Counted from the stretch's first letter, positions 36,935 to 46,253 are shown. The stretch: 64,000 bases of DNA from CAYMLQ01 sp964390795 (GCA_964390795.1 CAYMLQ010000001.1:1-64000), one strand, 5' to 3'. Program-made: numbers and translations. Notes: a model not told the origin generated them from the letters alone.

Positions 36935-39900
36935 TTACTGATCGACCGGTTCCACCGGTGTCGACAGCAACAGGAAATCGTACGACCAATTGAACGGGTA
37001 CGCGACATCCCGGTTCGATGCATTCTTGTACGAACTCTTGTCCGCCCACAAGAAGAAACCGCATCCCTCCTTGCCATCCTCGGCATCCTCGCGCACGGGA
37101 GTCAGCAAACCCTCGAACGCGATCGCTTTTGAAGTGTGCGTTGTGACATAGTCAAACCATGCCTTATATGACCCCTTGAACAGACCCGTCGACCGCGTCA
37201 GGTTGATCGTCAACCCGATCGTGTTGTTTGTAACCGCCTTGTAGTCGTAAGCCGCACCAGCTTTCACAGGCGTCCCGACCTTCGGTGCCGCGAGACCGGT
37301 CATCACACCGTAACGGTTGGTGACGGGTGTCAGCGACAGGCCATCCGGATCCCACCAGACCGACTCATACCGGTTTGTTCCGGAGATCAACACAGGCGTC
37401 GGCTCGTTCGCCGTGCCGACAGCCAACGTCATGCCAGCATAATACCGGTACAGGTTGCCCACCGTGTCATACCAGCCGCCGTACAAGCCTGTCTCCCGCT
37501 TAAAGCCCACGCCGTATTCGCGCGTGGCCTGCGCGTTGTGGCTCTCCCAGAGGAGCGCCTCGCGGTTCAGCGGGCGCACGACAGTCGGCCCTTCAGCGTC
37601 GGGCCGCACGAACTCGGCCAAACCGAAGAATGAGCCGCCCATGTAGGAAGAGGGCGCGGTGAACAGCGCGACGAACACCACGCCGTCCGCGTCAAGCAGC
37701 AGCGTCGCGCTTGAGGAGACGGTCACGCCGTCCGCCAGCTTGCCCGCCACTTTGACCGCTCCGTTGCTGGTGGCCGTGAGGGCCAGATAACCGCTTCCGA
37801 AGTCGTCGTCGCCGGCGCCGTTCGCCTGAGGCAGCACCGTCGTATAGTAGCCGGCGGCAATCCCGGCCGCCCCAGCCCGCGCCGCGCTCAGCGGCCTGTC
37901 GCCCCAGCCGTTCCGGTAGAGCCTGGCCCCAAACGCCCCCTCGCCGTCCGCGAGTTCCGCGCAGCCGTTGGTAGGATTCACCAGCAGGGTCAAGACCACC
38001 CGGTTGGTTCCCTTAGAGGCTTTCGCGATCAGGTTGGTTGCGGCATACCAGCCATCTTGCGTTGGCTCACTGTAGCGGCGAGTCACTTCGAAAGCGTAAT
38101 TCGTGACCGCAAAAACAAGCTTGCCCGTGATTTTTCCCGCCGCGTCGACCGTCAGCGTGGCCACTCCGTACTCTTCCGGTACGGTCGCCTCGGCTTCACC
38201 CCGCCACGCGTAACCGTTGAACGCTCCGGTCGTCTCGCGGGCGTCGTCCGAGACCCACTCGATGTCAGAGACCCAGCCGTAGGCGCCCGCGCTGGCGTCG
38301 GTCGCCCCGCGCTTGAAAGTCCACGTCACGGTCTGCAAGCCAGCAGGCACCCAGACACGGTTCGCCCCGTTCGTCACGGTCTGCGCGACTCGCGTGCCGG
38401 CCTTCACGATGAAGGTGCAGCCGTTGCCGGTGGCATTGGTGGTGTCCGCATTGAACAGGATCGTTCCCGGCCCCGTCACTTTGGCCGTCATCACCGAAGA
38501 GCCGCTTCTTGAGGCAGGCGGCGCGCACCGAAGGACAGTCCCGTCTTCACCCGTGCCAAACCAGGCGCCGGCTGCGGCGCTGAACGGCACGCGCGTCACA
38601 TCGCCGGCGTAAGCGGCGAGGGTCTGCGTGAACACGTCGTCGGTCACGTTCAGCATGGCCAGGTTTGCGCCTCCCGCCACGCTGGCGTTCGGCGAGGTGA
38701 GCGTCAGGGTGACCTTGCGCGCCTGCTGATAGCCTGCCTTGGTCGGCACCTGAACCTCCACCCGCTTGAGCCCGTCCTCCATGCTGGCCCACAGCGCATT
38801 GGTCTGGCCCAGTTTCAGCGTGCCATCCACCCAGGACAGGACGGAGGTCACTGCGCCCGAGTTCTTGCCGGTCCGCTTGAGCCAGAAGATCAGCTGATCG
38901 CCCTCCTTGGCCTCAATAGGGACTCTCGGCGAGAAGGCGTTGTTTCCCTCGCCGATACCGGCGAACGCAAGCAGAGGCGCGGTCGGCCTGTCCTTTTCCG
39001 TCAGCGTCACCGTCATGAGAGCAAGCCCGTCCAGCTCCTGCGCCGTGTCGGGATCAACCGCAAGATCCGCAAAAAAGGTCTCGGCGTCCTCCCACAGCGT
39101 GTCCTTCTTCAGCAGGGTCAGGGTCACGCTCTTGTCCGACAGATCCGCCGGCCCCCAGGTAACGGTCACATTCGTTGCGGCATAATCGCTGCCTGCGGTG
39201 GCTGTGCCGTTGCGGGTCGAGACCCGTGCGGTCACCAGCCCTTCCAGAACATCCTCGGCCTCGCACCGGACTCGCAGCACGACGGTGCGATCCGACTCGC
39301 TCACGGTCACGGCGTTGGAGGTGAAGCCGAGGGCGCACCGCGGCACCTCGCGGTAAAGCAGCCCGTACTGGACGCAGGACGCCTCATCCGTCTCTCTCAC
39401 GAGCGCCACAGTCAGCCACCCGCTGGCCGACGCTTGGAAGTCAATGCGGTTCGTCAGCAGGGTGGACAGCGGAACCTCAAGCCACGCGTTCGCGTTGGTG
39501 TAGAAGACGGCCTTGGCGGTCGACGCGGCGACACCCTCCTGAACCAGGTTCGTCAGGCTGACGCGGTAACGCAAGCCGGCCTGTAGGTTGGTGAAGACCA
39601 GCCAATCGGCCGTATCGGCGCCGTTCAGCGTGCCGGCCACCGACTGATTCAAACGGGCCATCGCGAGATGCAGCTCGGTGTTCTCCGCCCCAGCGTCGCG
39701 TGTGCCGTCGCGCGAACCGTCTGCGCCATCGCGCCCATCGAACTGCGCGTCCGTCTCTTGAATGGTAACCGTCGCGTTTGTGACACCCATCTCCACGGCA
39801 CCGTCGGCGGACAGCCGCACGCCGAACGACCGGTCCCCCGTCCACAGGTTGCGGGTGTCGGGCGCGAGGTTAATCGTGAACATCCGGTTGGTCGCCTCGG

Positions 39901-42460
39901 GCTGGGCCTCGAAGGTGTAGTCGGCCGAGGCCTCGCCTCCAGCAAGTCCCTCCGTCAGGATATGGACCGTGGTGGTCTCTTCCGTGTTGCCTGTGCGCAG
40001 AACCGTCACCGCTGTGGCGCTGTCGGTGTCCTGTGCGGTCACCGCGGCCGCTTGGAAGCTGACGGCCGGCCTGATCCACACGCGGTAATTGAGCGTGTAA
40101 CGGACATACGCGGTCTCTTCAGCCGCACGCGAAATGCGCAGCCAGACCCCGTTGGTGGCGGCATCGCCGAACTGCACCAGCCGATTGGTGGTCAGCGTGG
40201 CCAGCGGAAGCCCCGAGGCGGCGGGAACCGGCACCAGATTCTGATAGAAGAAGTCCGCGACAGGTGCCGCGTTGCCCTTGACCTGATAGTCGCTGACGAG
40301 GAAGCGGTAATACGTGCCCGGCGTGACCGGCGAGAAGTAGAACCAGTCGTTGGTGTCAGACTTGCTCAGATACCGCTCGCCCGAGGGCGTGTTTTGATCC
40401 GCAAACGCGAGCGGGTGGGTCGTCCCCTGCACACCGTCATACGAATCGGCGACGTCCACCTCCGGGTCGGACGCGAGAACGACCGTGACGCTGTTCGTGC
40501 CGTTAGAAATGAAGTCCGGAGTTGGCACCAGTTCGACGGTGAAGTCACGCTGGCCGACCCAGCTCGCATTTTTGTCAAGCAGGTCGAGCGTGAGCGGCCG
40601 GGTCAGATCATTCGCAGCGAATGCGACCGTGCTGGTTTTCGCGGTGTAGTCGACGCTCCCCTTGGCCGTTCCGGGAAGCGTGCGGTAGGTGACCTGCGTA
40701 ACCTCGCCGGTCTGGACGGTGCGCACAAGCTCCAGCGAGAGGGTGCCCGGAACGCTCAGCGGGCCGACCTGCCTGGAGCGGAACCCGACCACCGGCAGCG
40801 GCCATTCGGCAACGGTCAGCGCGTACCGGACGCCGACGGGCACACCAGGCTGGGACGCCGCACGCGTCAACGCCAGGTAAACACGATTTGTACTGGCAGC
40901 AGTAAACAGGAAGTTGGTCGTGTCCGAGGCATTCAAGGCGACCTGCCGCCAGAGCTGAACCACGGTTTCGGCGCCGGCGACCGCGTTCGTATAGAGACTG
41001 GCGGTCAGATCCTGCACGTTGGCCGCCTGATTCGCAACCGACACGCGGTAGCGCATGCCGGGAATCAGGTTGGTGAGGGCGACCCAGTCCTGCGCATCCC
41101 CTGCGTTCAGCGAGCCCACGAGCGGCCACACACCGCTGGTGACCGCAAGACGGGTGGCTGTCTCGGACACGTCGTCGCTCGAGCCTGCGTCTCGCGCGTC
41201 GAGTGCGGGCTCGACCTCGGTGACGATCACGGCTAGGTTTGTCCAACCCGCTGCAGGCAACCCGTCCGACTTCAACGAAATGGAGAACGCGCGGTCACCC
41301 CGCCAAAGCCCGTTGATGATCGCAACGCTCAGGTGCTGCGTCACGTCTCCGGCCGCAAAACGTACAAAGCCGTCGCCTTGCTGCAGATAGTCTGTGCCCG
41401 CTTTCGCTGTGCCGTCCTCGAGCGTGTAGGCCACCTGCGCGGCCTCGTCGAACTGATTGGTTCGGAAGACAGCAACCGTGACAACCGAATTCGTATCCTC
41501 TATCGAGACCGTTGGCGCTGTGAACCCGTAAGCATCCTCTTTTTTCGCGACGACCTGGTAGTTCAACGTATACGCCACCGCCGCAGTGACAACATTTGCC
41601 ACACGGGTAAATTGAAGGTAGAGGATGCCTGAATTGGTGGCCTGATAGAGATATCCGTCTTGCGCAAACTGATTCAAGGCAACGGTATGCACTATGTTTG
41701 TGCTAGTCTTGCCAGAGTAGAAGACCACGCTTCCGATGTTCGCCGGGTCGCGTACCTCTGTCGCCTTAAACTGATACCATTTATCTTTCACCACATTCGT
41801 AACGCAGAACCAGTCGTTGGTGTCGGAAAACAAATGTGAGCGCTTCGAGGCTGCATAGTATTTCGCATCCAGCGAATTTTCGCCGTACTGGTTGCATAGC
41901 CGTTCGCTCTGGCTTGTTGCGGTGGCGAAAAGCGGCGTCGCCTTCGACCTAATGTCGTCGCGGTGATTGAGAAAACCATCCACCATGGACACAAACGTCT
42001 GTTCATTAAACGGCGTCAGCGTCACGCCGTTATAACGTCCACCCGTAATGTTCAAGAAAAACCCATGCTTGGTCACGCTGTCACGCCCGTCGACAATGAT
42101 GACAGACGGAAAGTTCACGACTTCCGGGTACCGCCTGCGCACCTCGCCCACGAGCGGATCGCCTTCGCCTTTGTTGTAGTCCGCGTAGACAAGCGGTATG
42201 CCTTTGGTACGGGACCACTCGTAGAAACTTGGGTTGCTATAGAGCGAGATGGCTGTCCCGTCACAATACGCGCATCCACTCGTACGCCCTAAATTGATTA
42301 AATAGAACGTACCTTGACTCTTGGCGAATTCACGCGCCTCCAAGAAATCCGACGTCCACTCACCCACCCCGGGGCCATCCGGATTAATGGTGGTCGCAAC
42401 GCTCGTCAGGGTAAAACCGAGAAGGCAAGAAACCAAAGCAACTTTCGTCAGTAGTCTCAT
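36935..42460 (-). CDS. Giant exported thioredoxin-like / Calx-beta repeat protein
   Basis: 1841 aa. Signal peptide to about residue 22 (LLGFTLTSVA). A thioredoxin-like domain (about 25-165) has C63-A-Y-C66, the same motif position and surroundings as the 2069-aa protein (INLGRTSGCAYC against INFGRTLGCSYC), so the two heads are homologous. The middle alternates PPC-like domains (DTNDWFCVTNVVKDKWY, DTNDWFYFSPVTPG) with at least four Calx-beta domains (about 307-400, 556-650, 799-890, 1042-1140). The shared C-terminal module occupies about 1409-1841 and ends in SYDFLLL plus a short acidic tail. Calx-beta domains bind calcium and are common in adhesins, so a surface adhesin or scaffold is plausible but unproven. 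It has its own promoter (42495-42523). Confidence 0.88.
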   Translation of the reverse strand: MRLLTKVALVSCLLGFTLTSVATTINPDGPGVGEWTSDFLEAREFAKSQGTFYLINLGRTSGCAYCDGTAISLYSNPSFYEWSRTKGIPLVYADYNKGEGDPLVGEVRRRYPEVVNFPSVIIVDGRDSVTKHGFFLNITGGRYNGVTLTPFNEQTFVSMVDGFLNHRDDIRSKATPLFATATSQSERLCNQYGENSLDAKYYAASKRSHLFSDTNDWFCVTNVVKDKWYQFKATEVRDPANIGSVVFYSGKTSTNIVHTVALNQFAQDGYLYQATNSGILYLQFTRVANVVTAAVAYTLNYQVVAKKEDAYGFTAPTVSIEDTNSVVTVAVFRTNQFDEAAQVAYTLEDGTAKAGTDYLQQGDGFVRFAAGDVTQHLSVAIINGLWRGDRAFSISLKSDGLPAAGWTNLAVIVTEVEPALDARDAGSSDDVSETATRLAVTSGVWPLVGSLNAGDAQDWVALTNLIPGMRYRVSVANQAANVQDLTASLYTNAVAGAETVVQLWRQVALNASDTTNFLFTAASTNRVYLALTRAASQPGVPVGVRYALTVAEWPLPVVGFRSRQVGPLSVPGTLSLELVRTVQTGEVTQVTYRTLPGTAKGSVDYTAKTSTVAFAANDLTRPLTLDLLDKNASWVGQRDFTVELVPTPDFISNGTNSVTVVLASDPEVDVADSYDGVQGTTHPLAFADQNTPSGERYLSKSDTNDWFYFSPVTPGTYYRFLVSDYQVKGNAAPVADFFYQNLVPVPAASGLPLATLTTNRLVQFGDAATNGVWLRISRAAEETAYVRYTLNYRVWIRPAVSFQAAAVTAQDTDSATAVTVLRTGNTEETTTVHILTEGLAGGEASADYTFEAQPEATNRMFTINLAPDTRNLWTGDRSFGVRLSADGAVEMGVTNATVTIQETDAQFDGRDGADGSRDGTRDAGAENTELHLAMARLNQSVAGTLNGADTADWLVFTNLQAGLRYRVSLTNLVQEGVAASTAKAVFYTNANAWLEVPLSTLLTNRIDFQASASGWLTVALVRETDEASCVQYGLLYREVPRCALGFTSNAVTVSESDRTVVLRVRCEAEDVLEGLVTARVSTRNGTATAGSDYAATNVTVTWGPADLSDKSVTLTLLKKDTLWEDAETFFADLAVDPDTAQELDGLALMTVTLTEKDRPTAPLLAFAGIGEGNNAFSPRVPIEAKEGDQLIFWLKRTGKNSGAVTSVLSWVDGTLKLGQTNALWASMEDGLKRVEVQVPTKAGYQQARKVTLTLTSPNASVAGGANLAMLNVTDDVFTQTLAAYAGDVTRVPFSAAAGAWFGTGEDGTVLRCAPPASRSGSSVMTAKVTGPGTILFNADTTNATGNGCTFIVKAGTRVAQTVTNGANRVWVPAGLQTVTWTFKRGATDASAGAYGWVSDIEWVSDDARETTGAFNGYAWRGEAEATVPEEYGVATLTVDAAGKITGKLVFAVTNYAFEVTRRYSEPTQDGWYAATNLIAKASKGTNRVVLTLLVNPTNGCAELADGEGAFGARLYRNGWGDRPLSAARAGAAGIAAGYYTTVLPQANGAGDDDFGSGYLALTATSNGAVKVAGKLADGVTVSSSATLLLDADGVVFVALFTAPSSYMGGSFFGLAEFVRPDAEGPTVVRPLNREALLWESHNAQATREYGVGFKRETGLYGGWYDTVGNLYRYYAGMTLAVGTANEPTPVLISGTNRYESVWWDPDGLSLTPVTNRYGVMTGLAAPKVGTPVKAGAAYDYKAVTNNTIGLTINLTRSTGLFKGSYKAWFDYVTTHTSKAIAFEGLLTPVREDAEDGKEGCGFFLWADKSSYKNASNRDVAYPFNWSYDFLLLSTPVEPVDQ

Positions 42461-42494
42461 TTTTTACCAATCCTTATAATACAGGTCGAATTAA

Positions 42495-42523
42495 TTGATA
42501 CCAAACCGCTTTTGTTTCGTCAA
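42495..42523 (-). promoter_or_regulatory. Sigma70-type promoter for the 1841-aa protein
   Basis: On the minus strand TTGACG and TATCAA are separated by 17 bp, about 35 bases upstream of the ATG at 42460. Confidence 0.6.
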
Positions 42524-42539
42524 CCCTCAAAAACGTAAA

Positions 42540-42571
42540 AAACGGGGAGGCGGTTGACCGCCTCCCCGTTT
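42540..42571 (-). terminator. Rho-independent terminator after the 323-aa secreted protein gene
   Basis: A perfect 14-bp stem (aaacggggaggcgg / ccgcctccccgttt) with loop TTGA lies 27 bases after the stop codon. On the minus strand a T-rich run follows (TTTTACGTTTTT). Confidence 0.9.
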
Positions 42572-42597
42572 AAACTCTGATACGAGCATCCAGACAC

Positions 42598-43569
42598 TTA
42601 AGGGAGCACATATTCAGCAGCGAACGCGGCGTTGACCAGTCCGTTCTGTCTTGCCGCACCCGTTGCGGTATCGATGAACGAGAAACCAGCCCTGATCGCC
42701 TTGGCCGCGCCGTTCACATAGGCGTCAGTTTCCGTGTCACCCAATGTGATGGCCGCTTCAGCCGTTGTCAACGCCACGGGGGCGAGCTTGGTGTTGCGCT
42801 TGATCGACCAAGTTCCGGAGATGACGTCCGTCGTCCCGATCCATGCCAAGCAGAGGAAACCCTCATAAGGCTGTATGACACTGAGCGGGTAGCCATTCGG
42901 ATGACAGATGAACAGCCCGCCGATGACACTGCCGCTCAGCGACGAGAGGGCCGTGCAGCTCGATCCGACGCCGCAACCGCCATCCGTGGAATCGGTCAAC
43001 GCTTTACCGAAACCAGCCGCATCCAACCACGTGTCGAAAAACGCAACCGGCGTACCGGTTGAATCGAACTCATAGTCGTTATACGTGCCGAACAGGAACC
43101 GCGTTGAACCGCCGCCCTCAGCAATAGGCGCTCCGAACTCATACACACCTGCTGCCGCAACTGACGCAAACGGATAATCCGCCTTGCCCTTACCCGCGAA
43201 CAAATAGCCTTCGGCCTCGTAGGTCTTGGTTGCGTTGATCTTGGGATTCCACCACTTGACCGTCAAGTCGGCCGGCAGAATCTTCGGCTGCTTGGCGGTG
43301 TCGGCCTTGTTCGCGACAACGAGGAAACCCTCGCCGTCATCCGCCACGGTGCCGCAGTTGTCACAGCTGTTGATCAAGTAACCGTAAAGGCTGCTCGACT
43401 GAATGAACTTGATATAGACCGTTGTGCTCGTGCTGTTGCCCGTGAGCCGCACGGTTGTCTTCTTCATGTTCACGTTCTTGACCGTCGCTTTGTAGTCGTA
43501 AGCGGCGACTTCGGCGAATGCGCTACCCACGATCGTCATCGCGGCAGCAAACATCATCAACTTCTTCAT
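42598..43569 (-). CDS. Secreted protein of unknown function, probably highly expressed
   Basis: 323 aa with a clean signal peptide (MKKLMMFAAAMTIVGSAFA, cleavage about residue 19). The mature part is beta-rich with regular Gly/Thr/Ala spacing, a CDNCG motif (about residue 70) and a GCGVGSSC motif (about 200) that could form disulfides. I do not recognise the family and no enzyme motif is visible. Expression signals are the best in the window: a TTGACA -35 with 17-bp spacing, the ribosome site AAAGGAG, and a textbook terminator. This suggests an abundant exported or envelope protein. It has its own transcription unit and lies just upstream of the 1841-aa exported protein. It does not carry the C-terminal module of the giant proteins. 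Confidence 0.85.
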   Translation of the reverse strand: MKKLMMFAAAMTIVGSAFAEVAAYDYKATVKNVNMKKTTVRLTGNSTSTTVYIKFIQSSSLYGYLINSCDNCGTVADDGEGFLVVANKADTAKQPKILPADLTVKWWNPKINATKTYEAEGYLFAGKGKADYPFASVAAAGVYEFGAPIAEGGGSTRFLFGTYNDYEFDSTGTPVAFFDTWLDAAGFGKALTDSTDGGCGVGSSCTALSSLSGSVIGGLFICHPNGYPLSVIQPYEGFLCLAWIGTTDVISGTWSIKRNTKLAPVALTTAEAAITLGDTETDAYVNGAAKAIRAGFSFIDTATGAARQNGLVNAAFAAEYVLP

Positions 43570-43647
43570 GGAGTACTCCTTTGTTGTTTCCCATTTGAAA
43601 CCCCATGGCGACTACAAAACATCGCTGGTGATTTCAAAATCGATAAA

Positions 43648-43676
43648 ACTCTAACACATGCGTAAGATACTGTCAA
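43648..43676 (-). promoter_or_regulatory. Strong sigma70-type promoter for the 323-aa secreted protein
   Basis: On the minus strand a consensus TTGACA is followed 17 bp later by TAGAGT, about 80-105 bases upstream of the ATG at 43569. Confidence 0.65.
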
Positions 43677-43707
43677 CCCCTAGGGTGATGAAAAAATCAT
43701 ACCCCCA

Positions 43708-43723
43708 CCGGACACCCGTCCGG
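43708..43723 (-). terminator. Possible terminator downstream of the DUF1573 gene
   Basis: A short hairpin (ccggac / gtccgg, 4-base loop) is followed on the minus strand by ggtgggggtatgattttttc. It lies about 390 bases after the DUF1573 stop, so it may equally be unrelated. Confidence 0.3.
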
Positions 43724-43871
43724 AACCTGGTTGGTGCTTCAAGACACAGTTAGGTTAGCAGATGGCGTGTCCTGTTGCAAGCGGGTTTTGGTGCTTTCGC
43801 GATTTTTTTTGAGACCGTGGCAAGTGCGCCGCCTGCGGGGGCGGGAACAAACAAGGGGTAACTTTTTTCCG

Positions 43872-44097
43872 TGAATTACGAATGACGCGAATGGGACGGC
43901 TTGATTCAATTCGTGTGCTTCGCGTGATTCGTGGGCAAATAACCTGAAGTTACAGGGTAAGTTAGGACGTGTCTCTAATGCGTGCCGTGCGATCTCGGGG
44001 TAGGGCGGGGTCCCCGAACCCGCCGCCGGTCCACGCGTGTCCCCCGTGTCGCGGCGCAGCCCTGCGGAGGGCTCGGGGAACCGTCCCTGCCGGCGGT
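43872..44097. repeat. Intergenic inverted repeat and GC-rich element copy
   Basis: In the 43570-44108 spacer, acgaatgacgcgaa (43878-43891) pairs with ttcgcgtgattcgt (43919-43932) with one mismatch. Further right, 43979-44097 is another copy of the GC-rich element at 36661-36864. Its 34-bp core 43999-44032 is identical to the reverse complement of 61124-61157. I see no gene in this spacer. Confidence 0.75.
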
Positions 44098-44108
44098 GGA
44101 TCGCAGCC

Positions 44109-45110
44109 TCAGTTGCCGGACTGGATCGGCACGTCGATCGGCCAATCTCCATACAGGAAGGTCATCTTCTCACCGCCCGCATTGCAGATCGTTGAAACGC
44201 TGGCGGCGGGGAACGTGAGCGTCACCATAAAGCCCTTGCCGCTTTTTGACAGTTGCGGCTGCACCTCAAGGCCTTCCACGTTTGTCTTCCAACTGAGTTT
44301 GCCAAGCTCCAGCGGCGTTGCGGAATCGATGGTCAACAGCAGCCGGCGCTTCAGCGGCACGGCGGTCAGGGACACCTGGATCCGGTCCGGCACCGCCTTG
44401 ATCGGCCGCTTGCGCACGGCCTCGACCATCAGGCGGACCGGCAGGGACGTTCCCCCGTCCACACGCAGGATGGGAAAGACCAGCGCGCTTTCAAGGATGC
44501 CCTCGCCGTGAAAGGTCACCGTGCGCGCCACCTCGTACACAAGCCCGTCCTGCCGGTTCGTGCGGGTGGTGTAGTCGCTTTGCGCCCCCCGGTCCTGGAT
44601 TGCCGGCGAACCCAGGGAGATCCCCGCTTCGGTCGCGGCCACCGTGAATTTCCCCGTCCACACGGTTCCGGGGTCAACCGGCCCCAGCGCCGTCTTCGCG
44701 TCGCAGGTGACCAGAAAGAGCGGTTTGGCGTAGCCCGCGATCTTGACTTTGATGCTGCGCGTGACCGAATCATCGGACTCGATGATGAAAATCTTTTCGA
44801 ACGCCCCGGCCAGCTCATTCTTGGCGATCGTCACGTACACGTCGCCGGTCTCGCCCGCAGCGAGCACCTCCGGAAAAGCGCCCAGCTTCATGCACTTGCA
44901 GGTCATGACCACGCGCACGATGCGAAGGGGTGACGCGCCGATGTTCTTAAGCTGGACGCGGACCACACGATCCTCTGTGTTGGGATAGGTGCCCAGCGAC
45001 ACCACATTCGTTCCCAGCAGTTCCATCTGGCCGCGCTGCTCTTCCGCACAGAGCCCGGTCAACACACAGCCGACGGCAACCCAAAACGCCACTCCTCTGA
45101 ATAGTCGCAT
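44109..45110 (-). CDS. Exported DUF1573-domain protein
   Basis: 333 aa from the ATG at 45110, preceded by AAGGAGAG; the open frame runs further up to 45299 but enters the previous gene. Signal peptide MRLFRGVAFWVAVGCVLTGLCA. Residues of about 30-125 match the DUF1573 domain, an Ig-like fold: GTYPNTEDRVVRVQLKNIG, then VVMTCKCMKLG, then AAGETGDVYV. DUF1573 domains are common in secreted Bacteroidetes and PVC proteins, often with a Cys pair as in TCKC here; function is not established. The second half is unassigned beta-rich sequence. The gene follows the nucleoside-hydrolase-like gene by 20 bases, so the two form an operon. Confidence 0.8.
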   Translation of the reverse strand: MRLFRGVAFWVAVGCVLTGLCAEEQRGQMELLGTNVVSLGTYPNTEDRVVRVQLKNIGASPLRIVRVVMTCKCMKLGAFPEVLAAGETGDVYVTIAKNELAGAFEKIFIIESDDSVTRSIKVKIAGYAKPLFLVTCDAKTALGPVDPGTVWTGKFTVAATEAGISLGSPAIQDRGAQSDYTTRTNRQDGLVYEVARTVTFHGEGILESALVFPILRVDGGTSLPVRLMVEAVRKRPIKAVPDRIQVSLTAVPLKRRLLLTIDSATPLELGKLSWKTNVEGLEVQPQLSKSGKGFMVTLTFPAASVSTICNAGGEKMTFLYGDWPIDVPIQSGN

Positions 45111-45130
45111 CCCCAATCTCTCCTTCACCT

Positions 45131-46189
45131 TCACTCTATAGCAGTTCCGGCGATCCGCGCAAGCGCTTTCAGTTTGGCCGGCGGCGCCGGCGGCGCCACG
45201 CAAAGCTGCACGATCGCCTCGCGCACGCGGGTGGCCTGCTCGGGCCGCATCACCAGATAGCGGTGACGTCCTTTGCCGTCTTTGGACGGGCGATACCATG
45301 TCGCACCGTTGTCTTCCACCGTGACGTTACCGGCCGGGGAGAGGTCGAAATAGCCGCGGTCGGGATAGACCGCATACAGCAGCGCGGTGGGATCCCACGT
45401 CGGGCGGTCGTGGTCGGGCGCGCTGTAAAGATAGTAGGCCTCCTTCAGCGGATGGTGCTGCACATAGCCGAAGTCCCGCGCCACTGCTTCGTGCGGAAAC
45501 GCGGCCGCCACGCCGATCTCGAAACCGCTCCACACCACCGGCGAGGGCCACTCCTTGGCCAACTTCTGCGCCGCAGGGACGTCCTTGACCACGTTGTATT
45601 CGAGGTGCCGCGTATCCCAGTTCACGGTCTGGAACGCGCCCGCCATGACCGAGAACACCTTGACCTTCTTCGCGATCAAGTCTCTTCCATTGAGCGGCGA
45701 GGCCGCGTCGGGCTGGGACTCGAGCAGGCGCTGGAAGTTCGTGAAGAACCCCACCTGCACGAGCGCCACGCTGCTGTCCGGCTGCGCCGCGAGCAGCTTG
45801 CGGATCAGCCCGGTCGCCTCCGGCGCGTCGCTGCTGCTCATCAGGTCGTGCGGGTAGCGCAGGTTGCCGTCCTCGTTCTTGACGTCGGCCAGCAGGTTGA
45901 ACTTTCCCGGCTCCGGCGTGGCGCCGCCCTTGACCACGCCGATCGGCGTGTCGGGCCGGCCATAGAAGGTGTTGACCGCATCCACGAAAGCCGCCGCCTG
46001 CGGATGATCCTTGGTAATCGTCACGGCGAGCAGTTCCACCGCCCCGCGCGACTGCAGGTTGTGGATCATGCACAACGCCATCACGTCGTCCGTGTCGTTG
46101 CCCATGTCCGTGTCGAAAATCAGCTTGAGCGGCTCGGCCTGAGCCATCGCAACCGCCAACACCCCCGCCAGCCAACACCTGCGTTTCAT
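45131..46189 (-). CDS. Exported nucleoside hydrolase-like protein
   Basis: 352 aa from the ATG at 46189 (site GGGAGG); upstream in-frame codons to 46336 are not supported. Signal peptide MKRRCWLAGVLAVAMAQA. The N-terminal motif DTDMGNDTDD (26-35) is the calcium-binding signature of the inosine/uridine-preferring nucleoside hydrolase fold. VTITKDHPQAAAFVDAVNTFYGR and VGFFTNFQRLLES match the same fold. These enzymes cleave N-ribosidic bonds; exported PVC relatives are often of unknown substrate. It forms an operon with the DUF1573 gene. Its promoter-proximal 5' end is duplicated in truncated form at 48031-48127. Confidence 0.85.
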   Translation of the reverse strand: MKRRCWLAGVLAVAMAQAEPLKLIFDTDMGNDTDDVMALCMIHNLQSRGAVELLAVTITKDHPQAAAFVDAVNTFYGRPDTPIGVVKGGATPEPGKFNLLADVKNEDGNLRYPHDLMSSSDAPEATGLIRKLLAAQPDSSVALVQVGFFTNFQRLLESQPDAASPLNGRDLIAKKVKVFSVMAGAFQTVNWDTRHLEYNVVKDVPAAQKLAKEWPSPVVWSGFEIGVAAAFPHEAVARDFGYVQHHPLKEAYYLYSAPDHDRPTWDPTALLYAVYPDRGYFDLSPAGNVTVEDNGATWYRPSKDGKGRHRYLVMRPEQATRVREAIVQLCVAPPAPPAKLKALARIAGTAIE

Positions 46190-46253
46190 CCTGCCTCCCT
46201 TTTCTCGCCGCGATATCCGTATCGCACCGTATGGTTGTAGAACATAACGCCGT
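46158..46253. repeat. Intact copy of a duplicated 5' region (nucleoside hydrolase)
   Basis: The first roughly ten codons, ribosome site and upstream leader of the nucleoside hydrolase gene are about 85-90 percent identical to 48031-48127, in direct orientation. Shared blocks include acacccccgccagccaacac, gcctcccttttct, gtatcgcaccgt and ttgtagaacat. Confidence 0.8.

Noticed and set aside
44109..45299. Longer N-terminus for the DUF1573 protein starting at 45299
   Set aside because: The extra 63 codons overlap the upstream gene in another phase and are Arg/Ala-rich noise; the ATG at 45110 has a good ribosome site and signal peptide.
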